Shown here: positions 16,122-20,323 of the stretch, piece after piece
Layout of the letters: every line of letters begins with the position of its first letter
How positions within the stretch are numbered: the first letter of the stretch is position 1
DNA from: JACMJP01 sp046160675
GTDB lineage: Bacteria; Bacteroidota; Bacteroidia; Chitinophagales; BACL12
DNA length: 20,323 bases
Direction of reading: 5' to 3'
Assembly (NCBI GenBank): GCA_046160675.1
Contig: JBJXHH010000087.1
Coordinates: forward strand, 1 to 20,323
Made by a program: the position numbers and the translations under genes
The notes under the pieces: model-generated
Told to the model about the DNA's origin: nothing
The model's input: the letters and a program-made list of their open reading frames with translations, nothing else
Databases searched by the model: none

Positions 16122-17285
16122 ATGGCGGGCATTTACATACATATTCCTTTTTGCAAGCAAGCTTGTACTTATTGTAACTTTCATTTTTCCACTACTTTTC
16201 ATTTTAAAAAAAAAATGATTGATGCAATTTGCAAAGAGATAGAATTGCAGAAAAACTATATTCCGGGTGATACAATTTCAACAATCTATTTCGGCGGAGG
16301 AACACCTTCGGTTTTAAACGGGCAGGAAATTGAAATGATACTCTCTACGATTGTAAGAAACTTTCCGGTTGATGCAAAAGAAATCACACTTGAAGCAAAT
16401 CCCGACGATCTTACAATAGAAAAAATTCTGGACATGCAACATGCAGGTATCAGCAGATTGAGCATCGGCATACAATCTTTTTTTGATGAAGATCTCCGCT
16501 GGATGAACCGGGCGCATTCTTCTGCACAGGCTTTTGAATGCCTTGAGCTAGCACAGTCTGGGGGTTTTGAGAACATCAGCGCTGATCTTATTTACGGAAT
16601 CCCGGAACAAAGTGATGAAAGATGGAAATTCAATGTGCAACAACTGATAGAAAGAAACATCTCGCACATTTCCTGTTATGCCTTAACAGTTGAACCTGAA
16701 ACTGCTTTATTTCATTCCATAGAAAAAAAGAAAATGCCGCCGCCTGATGAAGATCAGGCTGCAAAGAATTTTTATACTTTGATTGACTTGCTTACAAAAA
16801 ATAAGTATGAACATTATGAAATATCCAACTTTGCAAAAGAGAAAAAATATGCGCAGCATAATTCATCTTACTGGAAAGGCGAAAAATATTTAGGCATCGG
16901 ACCGTCTGCGCATTCGTTTAACGGGATAAGCAGGCAATGGAATGTTGCGAACAACGCATTATATATACAAAACATTGAGCAAGAAAATCTTCCTGCTGAA
17001 ATTGAAGTTTTAACCCCTGAAAACCTGCTGAACGAAAAGATCATGACATCACTCAGAACCCAATGGGGGCTCCCTTTACAGGTGTTTAGAAAAGAAATAG
17101 GTGAAGAAGATTTCCTGAGGTTCAGAAAGGCGATTGATCGGCACATTCAAAAAGGAAATCTTGAAATACAGAATGAAAGATTGCTTCTCACTCAGCAGGC
17201 GAAATTTTTTGCTGACGGGGTTATTAGTGATTTGTTCTTTACCGGGCAAGAAAAAACCGGAAATGATATTTTTCCGGCTCTGTAA
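16122..17285 (+). CDS. hemW: Radical SAM protein HemW (coproporphyrinogen III oxidase-like haem chaperone)
   Basis: Radical SAM enzyme of 387 residues related to HemN. In bacteria studied, this group carries haem and delivers it to haem enzymes rather than acting as coproporphyrinogen dehydrogenase. The 4Fe-4S motif C-x3-C-x2-C is at Cys11, Cys15 and Cys18, followed by NF where true HemN has a fourth cysteine; this and the lack of the long N-terminal HemN extension favour HemW. SAM-binding blocks are visible: YFGGGTPS, LEANPDDLT, RLSIGIQSF and ISADLIYGIPEQ. The C-terminal HemW domain contains HYEISNFAKEKKYAQHN and YLGIGPSAHSF. The ATG at 16122 gives the normal short N-terminus. It is transcribed away from the Omp85-like gene and converges on tlpA. 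Its last codons overlap a hairpin that serves the opposite strand. Confidence 0.94.
   Translation: MAGIYIHIPFCKQACTYCNFHFSTTFHFKKKMIDAICKEIELQKNYIPGDTISTIYFGGGTPSVLNGQEIEMILSTIVRNFPVDAKEITLEANPDDLTIEKILDMQHAGISRLSIGIQSFFDEDLRWMNRAHSSAQAFECLELAQSGGFENISADLIYGIPEQSDERWKFNVQQLIERNISHISCYALTVEPETALFHSIEKKKMPPPDEDQAAKNFYTLIDLLTKNKYEHYEISNFAKEKKYAQHNSSYWKGEKYLGIGPSAHSFNGISRQWNVANNALYIQNIEQENLPAEIEVLTPENLLNEKIMTSLRTQWGLPLQVFRKEIGEEDFLRFRKAIDRHIQKGNLEIQNERLLLTQQAKFFADGVISDLFFTGQEKTGNDIFPAL
17251..17277 (-). terminator. Intrinsic terminator of the tlpA-like gene, inside the end of hemW
   Basis: On the minus strand: stem CCGGAAA, a 7-base loop, stem TTTCCGG, then six T. This is a textbook intrinsic terminator for the TlpA-like gene, starting about 27 bases after its stop codon. 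It lies wholly within the last dozen codons of hemW on the other strand. Confidence 0.75.
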
Positions 17286-17304
17286 TTTATTGTTCGCTAA
17301 CTTT

Positions 17305-17823
17305 TTACTTTCCTTTTAACTCCACAATTTTATCTTCAAGTAAGTATTCATCACCTTCAACATAACCACTGTGCTTGTCAACAATCTTTCCGCTTTGATC
17401 AACTATTACTGTGAACGGAACGGCCTGCCCGTTCAGCATGCGATGTAATTCTTTATTATCATCCATTAAAACAAGATACTCCCATCCTTGTCCATCAACA
17501 TAAGATTTTACATTAGCTTTTGTCTTAGCATCATCAATACTCACAGCAATTATCTGTACATCATAATCAGCCTGCCAGTCAGGATATATATCTGCAATGT
17601 TGTTCAGTTCTTTTTTACATGGTGTACACCAGGTTGCCCAAAAATTGAAAATCGTAATCTTCCCACTTTTGCCAAGGTCAGCAATACTTACTTTATTTCC
17701 ATTCATGTCATATAATGAAATGTCAGGAAGGTTATCGCCGCTTGCTTCTCCGGAAGTTTGTGCCGTAGCTGTGTAAAAGAGTGTGGTAATCAAGAGGATA
17801 CACAATATATTTTTCATCTGCAT
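17305..17823 (-). CDS. Exported TlpA-like thioredoxin-fold protein
   Basis: Thiol-disulfide oxidoreductase of the TlpA/ResA/AhpC-TSA type, 172 residues. A signal peptide covers residues 1-21 (ending TATA), so it acts in the periplasm or is membrane-associated. The thioredoxin fold starts near 31 with NLPDISLYDMNG. The active site is WCTPC with Cys66 and Cys69, preceded by FNFWAT. The cis-proline motif is in AVPFTVIVDQSG. This pattern fits a reductase of periplasmic disulfides, perhaps in cytochrome c maturation or protection of exported proteins; the partner is not identifiable. The ATG at 17823 has a second ATG two codons later. A TATCTTCG element lies 13 bases upstream. The gene is divergent from the DUF6029-Omp28 pair, whose second gene also encodes a CxxC protein. 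Confidence 0.92.
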   Translation of the reverse strand: MQMKNILCILLITTLFYTATAQTSGEASGDNLPDISLYDMNGNKVSIADLGKSGKITIFNFWATWCTPCKKELNNIADIYPDWQADYDVQIIAVSIDDAKTKANVKSYVDGQGWEYLVLMDDNKELHRMLNGQAVPFTVIVDQSGKIVDKHSGYVEGDEYLLEDKIVELKGK

Positions 17824-17836
17824 ATTTTTCGTTCTG

Positions 17837-17844
17837 CGAAGATA
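17837..17844 (-). promoter_or_regulatory. Putative -7 promoter element (TATCTTCG) of the tlpA-like gene
   Basis: On the minus strand this reads TATCTTCG, one base from TAnnTTTG, ending 13 bases before the ATG at 17823. The expected -33 box is not evident at 17-23 bases. A TTG lies 12 bases upstream, which is too close. Confidence 0.4.
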
Positions 17845-18016
17845 GGGCCATTAAGTCAATATTCATGCCACCTGGAAACAAGATAACAAGGTATAATAGA
17901 TGAATTTTTACATTCAAATTACAAAGCCTGCCTACGTTTTGTGAAAAAAATTGTTTGGTTAAATTAAAGATATGAATCCGTGCCTTGCAAAGAAGTATTA
18001 ATATTTTATGAACTTG

Positions 18017-18024
18017 TACCTTTA
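18017..18024 (+). promoter_or_regulatory. Putative -7 promoter element (TACCTTTA) of the DUF6029 gene
   Basis: TACCTTTA followed by C is one base from TAnnTTTG and ends 6 bases before the ATG at 18031. It sits inside the longer open frame from GTG 17980, which argues that the ATG at 18031 is the real start. The final TTTAC, rather than TTTG, is shared with the uvrC and GNAT elements. Confidence 0.4.
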
Positions 18025-18030
18025 CGCCGT

Positions 18031-19605
18031 ATGAAAAAACTTCTTGTAATTGTATTTTCAACACTGTCAGGTTTTATAGTTTCTGCACAAAGCCAATTTA
18101 GTGGCGACCTGCAGATTAACACAGAATTTTATCAAACTGACACTGTGATAGGTGCAACAGGAACACCGCATTATGATAATTTAAAAAGCGGGCTGGACAC
18201 CTGGCTGCAATTGAATTACCAAAACCCTTCCTGGGGACTGGATGCGGGCATCCGCCTGGATATGTTCAATAACTCAAACCTGCATTCGCCGGGAACACCC
18301 TACACAGATCAGGGTATTGGCAGGTGGTATGTTTCTAAAACCCTTGCTGATCTTAAAATTACAGGTGGATATATCTATGAGCAGTTTGGCGCAGGGTATG
18401 TTTTCCGCAGTTATGAGGAACGCCCACTGGGAATTGATAATGCATTGTTTGGCATTGAACTCGAATATACTTTGGATAGTAACTGGACCCTAAAAGCATT
18501 AGCAGGAAAGCAGAAAGATCTCTTCAGTTCTTATAACCCGGTTTTAAAAGGTGCTAACATAGAAGGAGTTATACAGACAAATAAAGTTCAACTATTTCCA
18601 GGGGTTTCATTTCTGAACAGAACAATTGATCAGGACAACATGGACATCATTGCGGCCACAATCAATTCATACCCGCTTGAAAGCAGGTTTGTTCCCGCTT
18701 ATAACATGTATGCAGGTTCTATTTATAACACTTTGAGTGTTCAAAATATCAGCTGGTATATTGAGTATGCCTTGAAAAGTTCTGAGGCGATAAAAGATGC
18801 AGTTGGAAATCTAATAGACTCAGATGGAAATGTAATCTATACTTCGCTTACATATTCTCAGAAGGGTTTCGGAGTAACAGGACAATTCAGAAAAGTTGAT
18901 AACTGGGTGATGCGTACATCGCCCAATGAGCTCTTGCTCGATGGAATTTTAGATTACCTGCCTGCACTCACAAAACAAAATTCCCTGCGTTTAACAGCAA
19001 GATACCAGGATGTTGCACAAGAGTTGGGGGAAACTGCATATCAACTCAATGTAACTTACACTCCTGTGAAAGGAGTTACCATTGGTGCAAATTACAGTGA
19101 TGTGAAAAGCGCTGATGATGTACAATTGTTCAGGGAGGCGATAGCTGACGTAGAGATCAGAAAACCAAAATATAAAATTTTAGTAGGAGGGCAATATGTG
19201 TTATATAATCAGCAGGTTTTAGAAGCGCATCCCACTGACACAACAATCACCCCAATTACCCCGTTCTTAGAATTCACTTATAAGTTCGACAGGAAAAAAA
19301 GCATACGCATGGAATTGCAATACCAGCAAAATGAAGGAGACTACGGAAGCTGGGTGTATGGCCTTGCAGAGTTTACCATCGCACCGAAATGGAGTTTGAC
19401 TGCAAGTGACATGTATAATTTTGATCCTTTAAAAACTGAGAAAGCTTTGCATTTTCCTTTGTTTGCTGCCGTGATGACACAAAAAGCAAATCGTTTCAGC
19501 CTGAGTTATTCAAAACAGTTGGCAGGTATTGTATGCACAGGCGGCATCTGTCGTTTTGAGCCTGCATTCAGCGGACTAAAGTTTCAGATTATTTCAACAT
19601 TTTAA
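18031..19605 (+). CDS. DUF6029 family predicted outer-membrane protein
   Basis: Exported protein of 524 residues that I assign to DUF6029, a Bacteroidota family of unknown function. The ATG at 18031 gives a clean signal peptide (MKKLLVIVFSTLSGFIVSA, cleaved before Q). The open frame upstream to GTG 17980 would put 17 polar residues before it and is rejected. The mature sequence consists of many short amphipathic strands rich in aromatic residues, for example GLDTWLQLNYQNPSWGLDAG, ADLKITGGYIYEQFGAGYVF and FSLSYSKQLAGI, and it ends in phenylalanine. This suggests a large outer-membrane barrel, perhaps 18 or more strands. An IRLDMFNNSNLHSPG segment near the start resembles the porin-like part of these proteins. 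The Omp28-family lipoprotein gene follows after 13 bases and is very likely in the same transcript. Confidence 0.8.
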   Translation: MKKLLVIVFSTLSGFIVSAQSQFSGDLQINTEFYQTDTVIGATGTPHYDNLKSGLDTWLQLNYQNPSWGLDAGIRLDMFNNSNLHSPGTPYTDQGIGRWYVSKTLADLKITGGYIYEQFGAGYVFRSYEERPLGIDNALFGIELEYTLDSNWTLKALAGKQKDLFSSYNPVLKGANIEGVIQTNKVQLFPGVSFLNRTIDQDNMDIIAATINSYPLESRFVPAYNMYAGSIYNTLSVQNISWYIEYALKSSEAIKDAVGNLIDSDGNVIYTSLTYSQKGFGVTGQFRKVDNWVMRTSPNELLLDGILDYLPALTKQNSLRLTARYQDVAQELGETAYQLNVTYTPVKGVTIGANYSDVKSADDVQLFREAIADVEIRKPKYKILVGGQYVLYNQQVLEAHPTDTTITPITPFLEFTYKFDRKKSIRMELQYQQNEGDYGSWVYGLAEFTIAPKWSLTASDMYNFDPLKTEKALHFPLFAAVMTQKANRFSLSYSKQLAGIVCTGGICRFEPAFSGLKFQIISTF

Positions 19606-19618
19606 TTTTCAAAAAAAC

Positions 19619-20323
19619 ATGAAACAATATTTTTTTATTTTCTTTTTGAGCGCAGCAATAATTAGTGTGTCAACCTCTTGTAGCGAAGTAGGCCCTTTCA
19701 TTGATTTTACTCCTGTGGATGAAACATTAATTGATACAACATATACAACAGATTCCATTTTTACTGCTCAAAGCAAAGTGGTTTTACTTGAAGATTTTAC
19801 AGGGCAGCTTTGCCCAAACTGCCCGGCCGCTCATGATATCATAAATGAAATTGTTGCTGAACATGGTGATGCTGTGGCAGCTATAGCCATGTATAATTAT
19901 TTTGCTGATATCAGTGAAGACCTCGAGTTTGTAACTGACCAGGCGATTGATCTTGGTACCTACCTGGGCCCCGTAATTGGTTGGCCAACCGGGGCGGTTG
20001 ACAGAAAAAATTTCGGCTCTGGGATTTTGGTATTGAAAGACCTGTATGCAAGTCATGTTGATGCACAAATGCTGGTTTCTCCTCCCTGTAATGTAAGTAT
20101 CAGCACAACCTATGATGATGCTATAAACAAATTAAACATTCTTGTAGGTGTAAAATATCTGAGTGATGTTACTACTATAAATCATTTGAGCGTAGCTATT
20201 TGTGAAAACAATATCATCGCTTTGCAAGTTGATGCCACAGAAGAAATTCCGGATTATATACATAATCATGTATTGAGAACAATGCTAACAGCCGCAACAG
20301 GAAATGTGTTGTCTGAGACAAAT
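19619..20323 (+). CDS. Omp28-family outer-membrane lipoprotein, partial at 3' end
   Basis: Open frame from ATG 19619 to the window edge, 235 codons without a stop; the 3' end is missing. A signal peptide with a lipobox ends at Cys21 (VSTSC), so this is a lipoprotein, probably outer-membrane. After a Thr/Asp-rich linker, a thioredoxin-like domain begins with VVLLEDFTGQLCPNCPAAHD, carrying CxxC at Cys65 and Cys68. This block is the hallmark of the Omp28 family, named after a Porphyromonas outer-membrane protein. A WPTGAVDRKNF segment matches the cis-proline region of the fold. The function is unproven; the CxxC site suggests thiol-disulfide exchange at the cell surface or in the periplasm. It lies 13 bases after the DUF6029 gene, giving a probable two-gene (or longer) operon. 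Confidence 0.88.
   Translation, partial: MKQYFFIFFLSAAIISVSTSCSEVGPFIDFTPVDETLIDTTYTTDSIFTAQSKVVLLEDFTGQLCPNCPAAHDIINEIVAEHGDAVAAIAMYNYFADISEDLEFVTDQAIDLGTYLGPVIGWPTGAVDRKNFGSGILVLKDLYASHVDAQMLVSPPCNVSISTTYDDAINKLNILVGVKYLSDVTTINHLSVAICENNIIALQVDATEEIPDYIHNHVLRTMLTAATGNVLSETN

Noticed and set aside
17980..18030. Upstream GTG start of the DUF6029 gene
   Set aside because: It would bury the signal peptide behind 17 polar residues and include the likely promoter element.
17732..18064. 110-residue minus-strand open frame upstream of the tlpA-like gene
   Set aside because: It overlaps the tlpA-like signal peptide and the DUF6029 start, with no family resemblance.
19784..20068. Minus-strand open frame opposite the Omp28-family gene
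   Set aside because: The plus-strand frame has a lipobox and a family-typical CxxC block, so the antisense frame is a shadow.

Overview
The window comes from a bacterium of the phylum Bacteroidota. The evidence is a complete porP/sprF-gldK-gldL-gldM-gldN set, which encodes the type IX secretion / gliding-motility core found only in this phylum. Supporting signs are Bacteroidota-type -7 elements (TAnnTTTG-like) a few bases before several start codons, no consistent Shine-Dalgarno sequences, and lineage-restricted families (DUF4271, DUF6029, Omp28, Bacteroidota-type HemD). I cannot place it below phylum with confidence. The DNA is AT-rich and densely coded, with no gene-free stretch over about 200 bp. 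I saw no tRNA, rRNA, CRISPR array, insertion sequence or integrase.

Layout. 1-1442 (+): C-terminal two thirds of a class A penicillin-binding protein, cut by the window edge. 1639-2503 (+): a GNAT acetyltransferase and a DUF2200 protein. 2583-4382 (+): uvrC. 4430-10287 (-): the T9SS block, transcribed porP, gldK, gldL, gldM, gldN. 10353-12452 (-): DUF255/YyaL-type thioredoxin-fold protein. 12510-16068 (-): a coupled group of Omp85-like outer-membrane protein, DUF4271 membrane protein and hemD, with overlapping stop/start codons. 16122-17285 (+): hemW. 17305-17823 (-): exported TlpA-like thioredoxin. 18031-20323 (+): DUF6029 outer-membrane protein followed by an Omp28-family lipoprotein that runs off the window end.

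How the genes work together. GldL and GldM form the inner-membrane, proton-driven motor. GldK and GldN form the periplasmic ring under the outer membrane. PorP/SprF is an outer-membrane protein tied to the same machine. The tlpA / DUF6029 / Omp28 neighbourhood has two exported CxxC proteins flanking a predicted barrel, so a cell-envelope redox role is possible but only inferred. The rest is housekeeping: nucleotide excision repair, tetrapyrrole synthesis and peptidoglycan synthesis.

No clearly undescribed system stands out. The most interesting signals are small-scale. (1) A composite motif is shared almost exactly by the GNAT gene and uvrC. (2) Very short spacings separate -7 elements from start codons, including non-ATG starts. 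(3) Two minus-strand terminators are embedded in the 3' ends of convergent plus-strand genes. (4) Perfect inverted repeats lie in the gaps of the T9SS block. (5) An LxxLNxxY-type repeat occurs three times in the GldL tail.
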